This document shows, piece after piece, positions 8,184-17,300 of a stretch of DNA of 47,861 nt. Location: positions 1-47,861 of the forward strand of contig JAFXVU010000261.1 in the NCBI GenBank assembly GCA_017534705.1, written 5' to 3'. The translations under genes were made by a program, and so were the position numbers. The DNA is from Bacteroidaceae bacterium (lineage in GTDB: Bacteria; Bacteroidota; Bacteroidia; Bacteroidales; Bacteroidaceae). Every line of letters begins with the position of its first letter. The first letter of the stretch is position 1. Under the pieces are notes generated by a model. That model made no database searches, was not told the origin of the DNA, and saw nothing but the letters and a program-made list of their open reading frames with translations.

Positions 8184-9401
8184 TTATAGCGTTTTGCCAC
8201 TCCTGTACTCTTGTGGCGAACAGCCCACATAGAGTCGGAAGTTCCTATAAAACGACACACTACTTGAGAATCCCGATTTGATGGCGATGTCGGCGAAAGA
8301 AAGCGTCGGATTGAACTTCATCAACTGCTTCGCATGTTCGATGCGCAGTCGGTTCACATACTCCGAGAATGACATGCCCATGTCAACATTGATGACTTGA
8401 TATACATAGTTGCGGTTTGAACTGAGCGCTCTTACCAGATCGTTCAGTTTCAACTGTGGCTGCAAGTACAGTTTCTTCTCACTCATCAAAGCCTCGATGC
8501 GTTGTCTGAGTGAGGTTATCTTAGTGTCGTCAGCCACATCTATTTCGCCTACTGACGTCATGCCAGACAGCGCCCCTCCTCTTGGGTTGACTTGATTCAA
8601 GGCAACCGTCTTGGATGTTTCCTCCTGAACTTCCAACAGTTTATCCAGTTCCTCTATACCCTTTTGTTTCATGCCCACATAACCAATTGTGAAGATTAGC
8701 AGCGAGAAGAAGACCGAAGGGATAGCCAGCAAGTCGAGGTTGTCAGCGAACCTATGCCGGCCGATGATGTTGATGGTGAAGGAGATGAGACATGCGCTCA
8801 CGAATACCAATAACACCACCTTCACCCATGTCAACTTCATGTCATCAGCAGAAGAATAGTTTTGGACTAATAACTTGTCGAAGTTGCGGATACGCTGCAG
8901 GCCCAACCATAGAATAGGGATTATCTCTAAACCGAACAGTATTTTCACGGCTTGATGAGCCGCAATCTGCGCACCAACTACACCGCTTGCACCCGTCAAT
9001 GCCCTTTTGTAGAGATAACCATCAATAAAGGAAGCAAGTTGTTGTTCGTTCATCATCAGATAGATGATTCCCACAGCCAGGCCACAGACTATAGAAGGAA
9101 TGGTCAGCAGGGTAATGTCCTTCTTACGTACCTGATAATCCGTAAGGCATTTGATGTAGATGTAATAAAGTGGGAACACCATGGGATTGGCAGTGCTGTA
9201 AATGGTGTCAGTAAAGGGAATGAGTGGTGTTTCATGAAGAAAATAGACACAATGTGCCATGTATAGCAATGTCGCCACTCCCATGAACACGACAAGTGCG
9301 CGTAACGCGCGAGAGGGATGCTGCAACAAATCCAAGAGAAGCACAATCATGACGATGCCACTCACGAACATCGGGGCGGAGACGATAATCAGGTGTTTCA
9401 T
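8184..9401 (-). CDS. AraC-family transcriptional regulator with N-terminal membrane domain
   Basis: Of 405 residues, about the first 235 contain roughly seven hydrophobic segments (for example LIIVSAPMFVSGIVMIVLLL, VVLLVFVSACLISFTINII and FFSLLIFTIGYVGM). A linker follows, then a C-terminal AraC helix-turn-helix domain (about 300-402) with LNDLVRALSSNRNYVYQVIN and FADIAIKSGFSSSVSFYRNF as the two helix-turn-helix units. Membrane-embedded AraC regulators of this layout are common in Bacteroidota and are thought to respond to envelope signals; no ligand can be named. It ends three bases from the stop of the arabinofuranosidase gene on the opposite strand and diverges from the VWA lipoprotein gene, so either may be its target. 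A possible -7 element lies so close to the ATG that the mRNA may be nearly leaderless, or the true start may be Met11. Confidence 0.87.
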   Translation of the reverse strand: MKHLIIVSAPMFVSGIVMIVLLLDLLQHPSRALRALVVFMGVATLLYMAHCVYFLHETPLIPFTDTIYSTANPMVFPLYYIYIKCLTDYQVRKKDITLLTIPSIVCGLAVGIIYLMMNEQQLASFIDGYLYKRALTGASGVVGAQIAAHQAVKILFGLEIIPILWLGLQRIRNFDKLLVQNYSSADDMKLTWVKVVLLVFVSACLISFTINIIGRHRFADNLDLLAIPSVFFSLLIFTIGYVGMKQKGIEELDKLLEVQEETSKTVALNQVNPRGGALSGMTSVGEIDVADDTKITSLRQRIEALMSEKKLYLQPQLKLNDLVRALSSNRNYVYQVINVDMGMSFSEYVNRLRIEHAKQLMKFNPTLSFADIAIKSGFSSSVSFYRNFRLYVGCSPQEYRSGKTL

Positions 9402-9406
9402 ATTTG

Positions 9407-9414
9407 CAAAAGTA
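9407..9414 (-). promoter_or_regulatory. Possible -7 element for the AraC-type regulator
   Basis: The minus strand reads TACTTTTG here, fitting TAnnTTTG, but it ends only 6 bases before the annotated ATG at 9401. No good -33 element is visible at the expected spacing. If used, transcription would start at or next to the start codon. Confidence 0.35.
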
Positions 9415-9510
9415 TATCATTTCTCTAAAATAAAGCGCGCAAATCGCAGTTTCTGCAAAAATGACATAATATGTTTGTGATTATGAAACAACTTGGGCTG
9501 CTTGATTTCA

Positions 9511-9518
9511 TATCTTTG
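9511..9518 (+). promoter_or_regulatory. Probable -7 element for the VWA lipoprotein gene
   Basis: TATCTTTG fits the TAnnTTTG consensus. No clear -33 TTTG is present at 19-21 bases upstream. The implied leader before the ATG at 9620 is about 95 bases. The sequence between 9402 and 9619 holds nothing else recognisable. Confidence 0.45.
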
Positions 9519-9619
9519 CGAATAACTATTTGGAGTCTTTGTTGCCGCTAATAGGGGCTTGCGGCATTTATGAGACGGGAAAAGGTTCAAAAAGTCCCTA
9601 CTCATTAACATCAATAATT

Positions 9620-10777
9620 ATGAAGAACAAACTACTAATTGCATGCATGGCATTGTTCTGTGCAACATTCGTGTTCACCGCATGTAGCAGTGACGATGAC
9701 GACGAAAACCAGGTGCTGGTGCCGGGCATCCCGAGCGACACACAGGCCAAGCAGAATCCCGCACTTCCTGATGTGGCAAATACGGTGATACCAAATCTTG
9801 TCTATACAGTAGAGGAAGTGAATGGAAGGCTGGTCATACGTTTCGACCTGACAGGTATTCAGAACCCCAATGATTTGGCGGAATGGCTTCGTCTTTATGG
9901 CACTACTGTAAGCAACCAGAATGTTTGGCTTTCCATCGACGGACAACCCAAGGGTTTTACCGTTGTGAACACCATTGACGAGAAATCGGGGCAGGTGGCC
10001 GCAGCAGACCTTGTCTTCCTTGTGGATAACTCTGGCAGTATGGACGAGGAAGCCGACGCTGTGGCCAGAGACATCATTGCGTGGTCGGCAAAACTGACCA
10101 AGACACTCGATATCCAGTTCGGATGTGTGGGTTATGACGTGAGTGGATATGTCAACGGAGCTTACGACTTCAATACCGCCGACAACTTGAGCGCATACCT
10201 CGATAGGGAAGGCTACAATAACTATGGGACTTACCGTACGATGGGTTTTGTCGATGACAACCTGAAGGGAAAAGCGGAAAACTATGGCAGAGTCTATGAC
10301 GAGTGCGGGGTGATGGCACTTCGCTTCGCTAACGACTATTTCAGTTTCCGCAAGAATGTCAACCGCGTGTATGTGAACTTCACAGATGAGCCCAACCAGC
10401 CCAACTACGAGTCAAAATGGAGTGTGGAATGGGTGAAAGACCTTTCCAACTGGCCTACCACAAACGGAACGATTCATACCGTTTTCAGTGAGGACTCCAC
10501 CTCTTATTCTTATTATTGGAAGGAACTGTACTATGAGCGTCCTTGGATGCTGTCTGAATACACTGGTGGTACTTCGATTTTCACCGATCCCTATTTCACT
10601 GATGTGACCCTCGATGACCTGCCCATCACCGGTGCTTTGCAGAATTCCTACTACATGCGTCTGACCAATGTGGACAACCTGTTCGACGGTAACCCACATA
10701 CTGTGAAGATCACTATCCTCACTCCTGACGGCAAGGTTCGTGCCGAAAGGGAATACACTTTGATATTTGAGAAATAG
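9620..10777 (+). CDS. Surface-exposed lipoprotein with von Willebrand factor A domain
   Basis: Starting at ATG 9620 (MKNKLLIACM) gives 385 residues with a lipoprotein signal peptide ending FTAC at Cys22. The frame is open upstream to 9530 but that stretch lacks signal-peptide character. Immediately after Cys22 comes SSDDDDE, which matches the acidic lipoprotein export signal known to send lipoproteins to the outer surface in Bacteroidota. A VWA domain starts near residue 130 with a metal-ion adhesion motif DxSxS (Asp136, Ser138, Ser140 in DNSGSM). VWA domains bind protein partners or matrix through Mg2+. The C-terminal ~100 residues (VDNLFDGNPHTVKITILTP onward) look like a beta-sandwich. The partner is unknown. 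It stands alone between the AraC-type regulator and a gene remnant and has its own hairpin terminator. Confidence 0.82.
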   Translation: MKNKLLIACMALFCATFVFTACSSDDDDENQVLVPGIPSDTQAKQNPALPDVANTVIPNLVYTVEEVNGRLVIRFDLTGIQNPNDLAEWLRLYGTTVSNQNVWLSIDGQPKGFTVVNTIDEKSGQVAAADLVFLVDNSGSMDEEADAVARDIIAWSAKLTKTLDIQFGCVGYDVSGYVNGAYDFNTADNLSAYLDREGYNNYGTYRTMGFVDDNLKGKAENYGRVYDECGVMALRFANDYFSFRKNVNRVYVNFTDEPNQPNYESKWSVEWVKDLSNWPTTNGTIHTVFSEDSTSYSYYWKELYYERPWMLSEYTGGTSIFTDPYFTDVTLDDLPITGALQNSYYMRLTNVDNLFDGNPHTVKITILTPDGKVRAEREYTLIFEK

Positions 10778-10827
10778 CATCGGGACGACTGTTTTTATGC
10801 TGAAGTCTTGTCATTCTGATGAATGAA

Positions 10828-10857
10828 GAGGGGTGCGAACTTGTGTTCGCGCCCCTC
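10828..10857 (+). terminator. Hairpin terminator after the VWA lipoprotein gene
   Basis: GAGGGGTGCGAAC and GTTCGCGCCCCTC form a 13-bp stem (one G-U pair) with a four-base TTGT loop. The downstream T-tract is weak (AACTATTATAT), so the call is by stem strength and position 50 bases after the stop. Confidence 0.65.
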
Positions 10858-10880
10858 AACTATTATATGTGCGGATAAGG

Positions 10881-11104
10881 TTACTTCACGAGTACCTTCA
10901 CAGTCTTCACGGTGCCGTCGGCCATGCGCTGGCGCATGATGTTGATGCCCTTGGCAGGAGCTGCGAGGCGAGCGCCGTTGATGCTGTAGTAAACTCTTTC
11001 AGCCACTTGCTGACCCTTAGCCACCTGAGGAGCGTCGATACCAGTAGGCATCTCTGTGCCAAGATAGTAGAGGTGGAAGTTGTCGAAGATGGTCCAGTCG
11101 TTGG
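10881..11104 (-). pseudogene. Remnant: C-terminal tail of a large secreted paralog (T9SS-like tail)
   Basis: Read on the minus strand, this frame encodes about 75 uninterrupted residues ending in a normal TAA: from NDWTIFDNFHLYYLGTEMP through PAKGINIMRQRMADGTVKTV to KVLVK. It aligns end to end with the C-terminus of the large secreted protein at 14351-17611, at roughly four-fifths nucleotide identity by eye. No start codon or upstream part of the parent gene is present; homology stops abruptly near 11104 where the sequence changes to an arabinofuranosidase tail in the opposite orientation. It therefore looks like a gene fragment rather than a functional gene. Because it is diverged from 14351-17611, it is not a recent exact copy. 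Confidence 0.75.
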
Positions 11105-11172
11105 CGACGGAAGTGGAACACTCGACATGATTGAAAAGGCCGAAAATCGGCTTAAAGCCATCCTCAAGTAAG
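11105..11172 (+). pseudogene. Remnant: C-terminal end of a DUF1680-type hydrolase gene
   Basis: Read on the plus strand, this stretch encodes GSGTLDMIEKAENRLKAILK and a stop. It is nearly the same as the last 20 residues of the arabinofuranosidase at 5148-8180 (GSGTLDMIEKAEKRLKAVLK). Nothing further upstream of that gene is present; the homology begins at a GCGACGG-like junction shared with the adjoining minus-strand remnant. A plus-strand terminator hairpin follows at 11219-11250, as if the 3' end of a lost paralogous gene together with its terminator were preserved. Confidence 0.65.
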
Positions 11173-11218
11173 AAAGACTGACTTGTTGCAATAGAATGTA
11201 GACACCATATTATTCAGA

Positions 11219-11250
11219 AACGAGAGGCGACCGTTTGGCCGCCTCTCGTT
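11219..11250 (+). terminator. Strong hairpin terminator downstream of the chimeric remnant
   Basis: AACGAGAGGCG and CGCCTCTCGTT form a perfect 11-bp stem around a 10-base loop, followed by GGTTTTTGGG on the plus strand. It may also separate the leftward M16 peptidase transcript, which ends at 11317. Its orientation fits the remnant hydrolase 3' end. Confidence 0.7.
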
Positions 11251-11316
11251 GGTTTTTGGGAACCATTTGCAGAAGAAATACTCCTGAATATCCAGAAAGT
11301 TCTTTTATAGTCCCCC

Positions 11317-14196
11317 TTATCTATACACATCTTCTTTGCTCAGTTCCACTACTTTGCCGAATTTTGCCAGTGCATTGAAATCTGTCTGTTTCTTGCTCCC
11401 AATAACCATCCAAACGCGTCGGTTTCCTGCAATGTGGCGACGATGGAAATCCACGATGTCATTGGCCGATAGAGCGGGAAGCCATTTCACTGTTGATGTG
11501 TTCTGGTCGAGAGTGTAGCCGTTGAGTCGTTGGTTGGCGACATAGACAGGTATACCTCTGAAGTTGGGGTAACTGTTCTGGATGTCGTTCAGAACGTTTT
11601 GACGAATGGCGTACAGGTTCTCCTCCTTCATGGGCATACTTTGCAACAGGGAATCTACCACAGTCATGACCTCAATCGTCTTATCCGCTTGTGTACCTGT
11701 GGCAGTGATGTAGGCCAAAGGTTCATTGGGATGGGTGGAAAGGTTGGTTGTAATGCTGGTTCCTGAGGTGGAGTAGGCGAGGGAACGGAATTCACGCACA
11801 TTCTGGAACAAGACTGACGACATGCCACCACCGAAATAATTCTCCCAAAGAAGAAGGAAGGCACGTTCCTGCTCAGTAGGCATCGGACTCAACCATTCAT
11901 AACTGATGACATCGTTCTGGCGCGACCCTGGTACATCATAGAAGAATACAGTGGGTTCCTGGTATGATTGCAAGGGTCGGTATGTGTCAGCCATCATCTT
12001 CTGGCACTGCTCAAGTGGCAAAATGCTTTTCGACAGCTGGACGACTGTCTGTTGAGGTTGCTTGCCACAGTAGATAATCTCGCAATCATAGGTTTGCAAT
12101 TCATGGAATAAAGCCATCAATTCGTCATCGGAAAGAGATTTGACCTCGGCGCGGGATAGGTGTCGCAAGTAAGTGGATTGAGTCCCGAAGGCGATGCGCT
12201 GGATGATGGCTGGCATCACGTCTTCTTTCTGCTTTCCGAAGCCCTTACGGCTCACCTTGTCGTCTGAGCGTAAGTCATCCAGGGCTTTTTCATCTCCTTT
12301 GGCCTCACGGAGGAAGTGTGCAAGCAAGACAAGCGCTGTCTCAAGCTGACTGTCGGGACCTGTCAGACTGAAAACGAATGTTTTGTTGCCTGCATTGATG
12401 TTCATGGTTACCCCAAGTCGTTGCCATGCTTGTTCCATTTGCTGTTTGCTGAGGGAGTCAGTGCCGATGGCGCTTAGGTAACTGTCCAAGACTTCCAGTT
12501 TGGGCGTATGGAATATTCCGTCTTTGAATCGAAGGGCCAATGTGAAGATATCGTTGACAGGATTCTCTTTATAATATAATGTGGAATGAGTGTTGAGCGG
12601 TATGATGCTGGCGTCTCGTTCAAAATCGACCAAACGTATATCTGCATTCCCTGTAGGCATTTGTTCCAGTTCTAGTGCAAGTTGCGATTTGGCGTCGATG
12701 TTCTTTGGGCTGATGGGGGTATAGCCAGGCTGGCTGAGGGTCTCTTTCTTGGACGTTCCAAACTTTTTCTTGAAGGTGATGTGATTGGCATTGTAGTATT
12801 TGCGTGCCGCTTGCATCACATCTTCCTTGCTCAGTCGCTTGATGGCTTCAATCTTGTCCATCATGTCTTGCCAGTGGTGTCCTTTGGAGAACACGTCAAT
12901 CATGACTTCTGAACGGGAGTCAATGTTCTCTAGGTTCCGTTGCGCGTCCATGATCATCTCTTGTTTCAGCGATTCCAATTGAGTGGTGCTGAACTCACCG
13001 TTGATGATATGCTGTACCTGTTTCATACAGAGTGCTTCCGCTTTCTTCATCTTACCCATCAACTTGGGTACGATGAGTATGGCAGTGCCCCCAGCGTCAG
13101 CAAGTGTCATGCTGGTGGCTTCTGCTGCCATGAGGTGGTGTTCGTTCACCAAGGAATCAAGCAGACCTGCCTTCTCGTTTGATAAGAGCATGTTCGCCAA
13201 ATTGAGGGCATTGGCATCGGGCTCAAAGTCTGTGGGTGCCTTGAACACCAGCGCTTCAATACCGATGAGCGGAATGGGAAAGGTCACTTTGCATACTTCG
13301 TTTCTGGCGATGTCGGGCATAGGGCTGGTGGCGCGTTGGGGAACTACACCTCTTGGTATGCGCCCGAAAGTCTCTTCAAGTAACGTGGTCAGCGATGCGT
13401 CGGGAATGATGTCGCCACAAAGAATCAATCCCATGTTCGATGCTACATAGTATTTCTTGTAAAACTCCTCCATCATCGATAGCTGGGGATTCTTGAGGCT
13501 TTCTGTTGAACCGAGGATGGGGTAGGCGTACGGCTGTGTCTTGAAAATTGTGCCGAATATTCTTTCTATGGCATCTCCTGCGAGGTCAGAAGTACGGTTT
13601 TTCTCTTCATAGACATTCTCCAACTCTCCTTGGAAACCACGGAACACAGGGTGGAGAAGACGTTCGGAATTCAACACACACCATTGGGCGATGTACTGGG
13701 GTAGAAACGAATTGTGATAATAGGTCACGTCGTAACTCGTCGCCGCATTAAGTCCACTACCACCATAGAGGGTGATAAGACGGTTGAACTCATTGGGAAT
13801 CATGTACTCGGCGGCCTTGAGACTCAACTGATTGATGTGTTTCTGAATGGCTGTTCTTTCTGTTGGGGCTTGGGCTTGGCTGAGCAGGTCGTATTGTGCT
13901 GAGATGGAGTCCAACCAGGGCTTCTCAGCGATATAGTCCGTCGTGCCCATGCGGTCGGTGCCTTTGAACATGATATGCTCGAAATAGTGGGCGATACCGG
14001 TGTCGGGGCAGTCCTTGGAACCAGCCTTCACCACCACTGCGCCAAAAACCTTGGGTTGGGAGTGGTCTTCATTGAGCCAAACGGTCATGCCGTTTTGGAG
14101 AGTGATTTCCTTGACTTGCAGTTCTGGAGCAACCTGTGCTTGGCCAATACTGGAAACGAAAAAACATGTCAACAGATAGAAGGTTCTTCTCATCAT
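11317..14196 (-). CDS. Secreted/periplasmic M16 family zinc peptidase (pitrilysin/insulinase-like)
   Basis: A 959-residue protein with a signal peptide (FYLLTCFFVSSIGQAQ). The inverted zinc motif HxxEH is present as HYFEH (His70, Glu73, His74), and a downstream glutamate ligand lies in ELENVYEEKNR (Glu191 or Glu197). The length fits a two-half M16B protein with an N-terminal active half and an inactive C-terminal half, the latter including the SRQNDVISYEWLSPMPTEQE and FQNVREFRSLAYSTSG segments. The family degrades peptides in the periplasm or at the outer membrane; the substrate cannot be inferred. Start is the ATG at 14196, or the next codon, also ATG. The gene follows the large secreted paralog on the same strand but behind a terminator, so separate transcription is likely. 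A perfect 15-bp palindrome lies just upstream. Confidence 0.9.
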   Translation of the reverse strand: MMRRTFYLLTCFFVSSIGQAQVAPELQVKEITLQNGMTVWLNEDHSQPKVFGAVVVKAGSKDCPDTGIAHYFEHIMFKGTDRMGTTDYIAEKPWLDSISAQYDLLSQAQAPTERTAIQKHINQLSLKAAEYMIPNEFNRLITLYGGSGLNAATSYDVTYYHNSFLPQYIAQWCVLNSERLLHPVFRGFQGELENVYEEKNRTSDLAGDAIERIFGTIFKTQPYAYPILGSTESLKNPQLSMMEEFYKKYYVASNMGLILCGDIIPDASLTTLLEETFGRIPRGVVPQRATSPMPDIARNEVCKVTFPIPLIGIEALVFKAPTDFEPDANALNLANMLLSNEKAGLLDSLVNEHHLMAAEATSMTLADAGGTAILIVPKLMGKMKKAEALCMKQVQHIINGEFSTTQLESLKQEMIMDAQRNLENIDSRSEVMIDVFSKGHHWQDMMDKIEAIKRLSKEDVMQAARKYYNANHITFKKKFGTSKKETLSQPGYTPISPKNIDAKSQLALELEQMPTGNADIRLVDFERDASIIPLNTHSTLYYKENPVNDIFTLALRFKDGIFHTPKLEVLDSYLSAIGTDSLSKQQMEQAWQRLGVTMNINAGNKTFVFSLTGPDSQLETALVLLAHFLREAKGDEKALDDLRSDDKVSRKGFGKQKEDVMPAIIQRIAFGTQSTYLRHLSRAEVKSLSDDELMALFHELQTYDCEIIYCGKQPQQTVVQLSKSILPLEQCQKMMADTYRPLQSYQEPTVFFYDVPGSRQNDVISYEWLSPMPTEQERAFLLLWENYFGGGMSSVLFQNVREFRSLAYSTSGTSITTNLSTHPNEPLAYITATGTQADKTIEVMTVVDSLLQSMPMKEENLYAIRQNVLNDIQNSYPNFRGIPVYVANQRLNGYTLDQNTSTVKWLPALSANDIVDFHRRHIAGNRRVWMVIGSKKQTDFNALAKFGKVVELSKEDVYR

Positions 14197-14215
14197 CGGG
14201 AGGTGTTGATTCTAT

Positions 14216-14230
14216 GTCCTTTGAAAGGAC
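14216..14230. promoter_or_regulatory. Palindrome upstream of the M16 peptidase gene
   Basis: GTCCTTTGAAAGGAC is a perfect 7-bp inverted repeat around a central G, 20 bases before the M16 start. It could be a small operator or a hairpin in the 5' leader. Function is inferred from position only. Confidence 0.3.
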
Positions 14231-14246
14231 TGTTTTTAGGGTGATA

Positions 14247-14292
14247 TGAAAAAGAGGTGGGGACTTGATGTTGACAAGTACACCCACCTCTT
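14247..14292 (-). terminator. Terminator after the large secreted paralog (minus strand)
   Basis: On the minus strand AAGAGGTGGG pairs with CCCACCTCTT, with an inner ACTTG/CAAGT stem, and the hairpin is followed by a T-rich run. It lies about 60 bases after the stop of the leftward gene ending at 14351. Confidence 0.75.
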
Positions 14293-14350
14293 GCCTAAAT
14301 GATTAACGCGAAATAGAAATCAGTATTGCTTCGTGTTTCGCTTTTTGAGT

Positions 14351-17300
14351 TTATTTCACGAGAACTTTCACCGTACGTACGGTGCCGTCTGCCATGCGCT
14401 GGCGCATGATGTTCACTCCCTTGGCTGGTGCTGCGATGCGTGCACCGCTGAGGTCATAGTAGGCGGCTTCGGCAACCTGTGAACTACCATTGACAACCTG
14501 TGGAGCGTCGATGCCGGTCGGTGTCTCTGTACCGAGGTAGTAGAGGTGGAAGTTATCGAAAATGGTCCAGTCGTTGGCGATAGTAGTGAATTTGTAGATT
14601 CCTACTGTCAGTGTGTTGCCTTCCTCAAGATAGATGTCAACCACGTTGCCGTCCACGTTCTGTCCTGCATTGAAGAGGTAGTTGGCGGCCTCCATCGTGT
14701 TGGCGAAGTAAATTACATGTTCTGCATCTACGTTCTCGTCTGATGCATTGGGACTCCAGTAACCGTTGAATTCCACGCCAGTGGTGTTGAATGCTGCCCA
14801 CGACATGATTGGAGTGGTGTTGTCGAACGAGCCGTTGTTGGCATAAAGCATGGCGTTGAGAACGTTCGAACCTGCATAGCGGCGGGATGAAAGCACCTCA
14901 ATGGCCGCTTCCCCTTGCTCTTGCTCTGGCTCGGTGTTGGCCTTGTTGTAGGCCTCTTCACATGTTCCGTCACGGTAGAAACCTTGAACAGCCACACGGT
15001 AGTAGCCAGCGGGAAGGCCTGTGATAGCCTGGTTGATGTTGAAGTTCTGGTTGAAGAACTCACATTCCTGATAAGCTACGCCTTGTGTTCCTTGGTTGAT
15101 GGTCCATCCCTCGGCGTTGTCTGTGGCGAACGACGGGTTGTTCAGGGCGAAGGTGATTTCCACAGGGGTGGATTCGGAAGCGTCTTTACTGGATACTGTC
15201 GTTTTCATCAGACCAAGCAAGGCGTCTTTGTAACCTACGATAGTGGGTTCATCGGCAGTGCTGATGCCACCAATCTGTTCAGTGTAAAGTGCTGTTACGT
15301 CAGTGTTGTCCCATTCCTCTGCGGATGCGAGCACGGCGCAGTAGGCGCGGATGGCGCTGGCCAGTGCGTTGAGGGCAGGAAGGTCATCTACTGTGGCTGT
15401 CTCGGCGGAGAGTGCTGTAGCGATGTTGGTGCTACCTGCGTTATAAACTGCCTTCACGTTGGTTGAAGTGGCTTGTGATGCAAGAGTGTTTAAGTCGTCG
15501 GCGGCAGTGAATGCCTGCTCTTTGGCGAGGGTGGCGTTGATTTCAGAGATGAGGTCGGTGAGTTGAGCGATGGCGTTATAAGTGTTGTCGCCAGATGCGA
15601 TTTCTTCTACTTTCTTCTCTGCGTTGGTCTTGTCGCCAGTCAGCATCAACTGGGCAATCACTTCCTCTACTTCTGCCTCCTTGGCCTTCAGGTCTGCGGT
15701 AAGGTCAACCTCTGTGCCGTAGTATGTCAGCACAAAGTTGGTCACACAGAAGAAACCTGCGTATGCGACGCCAGTGGCTGTCGATTCTGTTCCGATGGTC
15801 AGCGTACCATCCTCACCTACATAAACCTTGTCGGTGGAGAGGGTGGTCCAGTTCTCAGCGCCCCAGCCATCGTAGTTCAGTGGTGCTGACACTTTCTTCA
15901 CACCATTGCTCAAAGCGTAGGTGTGCTGGTCGCCAATGACGTTGGACACGAGGTCTGCGCTCACGCTATAATAGCCTGCAGGCAGATTGATGAGGTCTTG
16001 ATGGATGTCGAGTGTACCTGCGATGGCCTTGGCATGCCAGTCGTTCCAACAGATGCGTCCTTCTGTCCAGTTCACACGGGCATCGTCAACACTGAAGGTG
16101 TTGCCGTTTACCCAACCTGTGGAGTTGTAATCCGAAGGAGTGGTGTTGTTGGCATAGGAATGGCTTTCTGCGTATGGGAAAGCATACACACCGTCTCCGC
16201 CTGTCGGTTCAGCGTCTGGATTGCAGAACCAGGGATGAAGCACAATGGCAGTGATGTTGATGCCAGTGCCGTCTGATGGTATCTCTTGAGAGGTCACATA
16301 GGCCACCTTGGCTTTGTTGATGAGGGTGTTGGCGTTGTTCACTTCCTCGGTTGTGGTCGGGTCGGTCATAAGTGTCTCTGCCTCGTTCAGTGCAGTCAGA
16401 TAGGCGTCAAGACCAGGGTAACTGGTGTTGGCAGCGTATTCCTTCTCCGTTTCTATCGTCGCTCTTGTGCCGTCGATACCCTTCACTATGCTGGAAGCAA
16501 GTTCTACCAAGGCAATAATCTGCTTGGCGCCTTCTTGATAGCCTTCCACTGTCGGGGAACTGTAGAGGGCATCGTCAATACCCATTACCTGGTCACCGAT
16601 TGTTTCGGCAAGGGCACCGTAGTTACCCAGTTCCACTGAGAAGTCTTCATATTCCGACATGGCGGCCAGATATTCTGACTGAGCCACGGCAAGCCGTGTA
16701 TCGTCATCCACTTGTCCGCTCTTGATTTTCATCACCAATTCCTGTTGGGCCGAGGTTAACTCTCCTGCATAGACAGTGAAGTCGTCGTAAGCGAATGCGG
16801 GGTCGGGGTCGTTCCAGTGCCATTGGGCTATACCACCAAGCACAAGGTAGTCGTACTTGTACTGCTTCAATTGGCCGAAGAAATCTTCCGTGCCGTAGAA
16901 ACCGTCCTTGTTCACCCATTTGTTCTTCAACTCTGCATCTACATACAGGCTTGTGGTGCCTTCTTCGGAGTTGAACGACAAACCCACATAGTGCCAGTTG
17001 TCGTCGAAGGGGGTCGGCACGCTGATGATGGTGTCCTCCCCAGCCTCAGTCTGCGCTTCCTGGTCCTCGGTGTGCTGGTCAAGCCAAGTCACATCGACAA
17101 GATTGGTTCCGTTCACGTTTTCGGCATCGCCAAAGTCGTCCCAGGCTCCAGCGGTGTTAATCTGCATCCAGAGGCGTTTGTTCACGGAGAACATGGGCCA
17201 TGTCAAGTCACCTATTGAAGCATTGTTGTACAATGTGAAGAGTACACTGTAGAACGTGTTGATGTTGGGATACTGGGTGTTGGCCACGGTCGGGTTTACC

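Noticed and set aside
9530..9619. 30-residue N-terminal extension of the VWA lipoprotein
   Set aside because: It would bury the lipoprotein signal peptide, which must start near Met 9620.
10833..11171. Plus-strand 112-residue ORF spanning the remnant
   Set aside because: Most of it is antisense to a clear tail-coding fragment; only its last 20 residues have meaning, as the hydrolase tail remnant.
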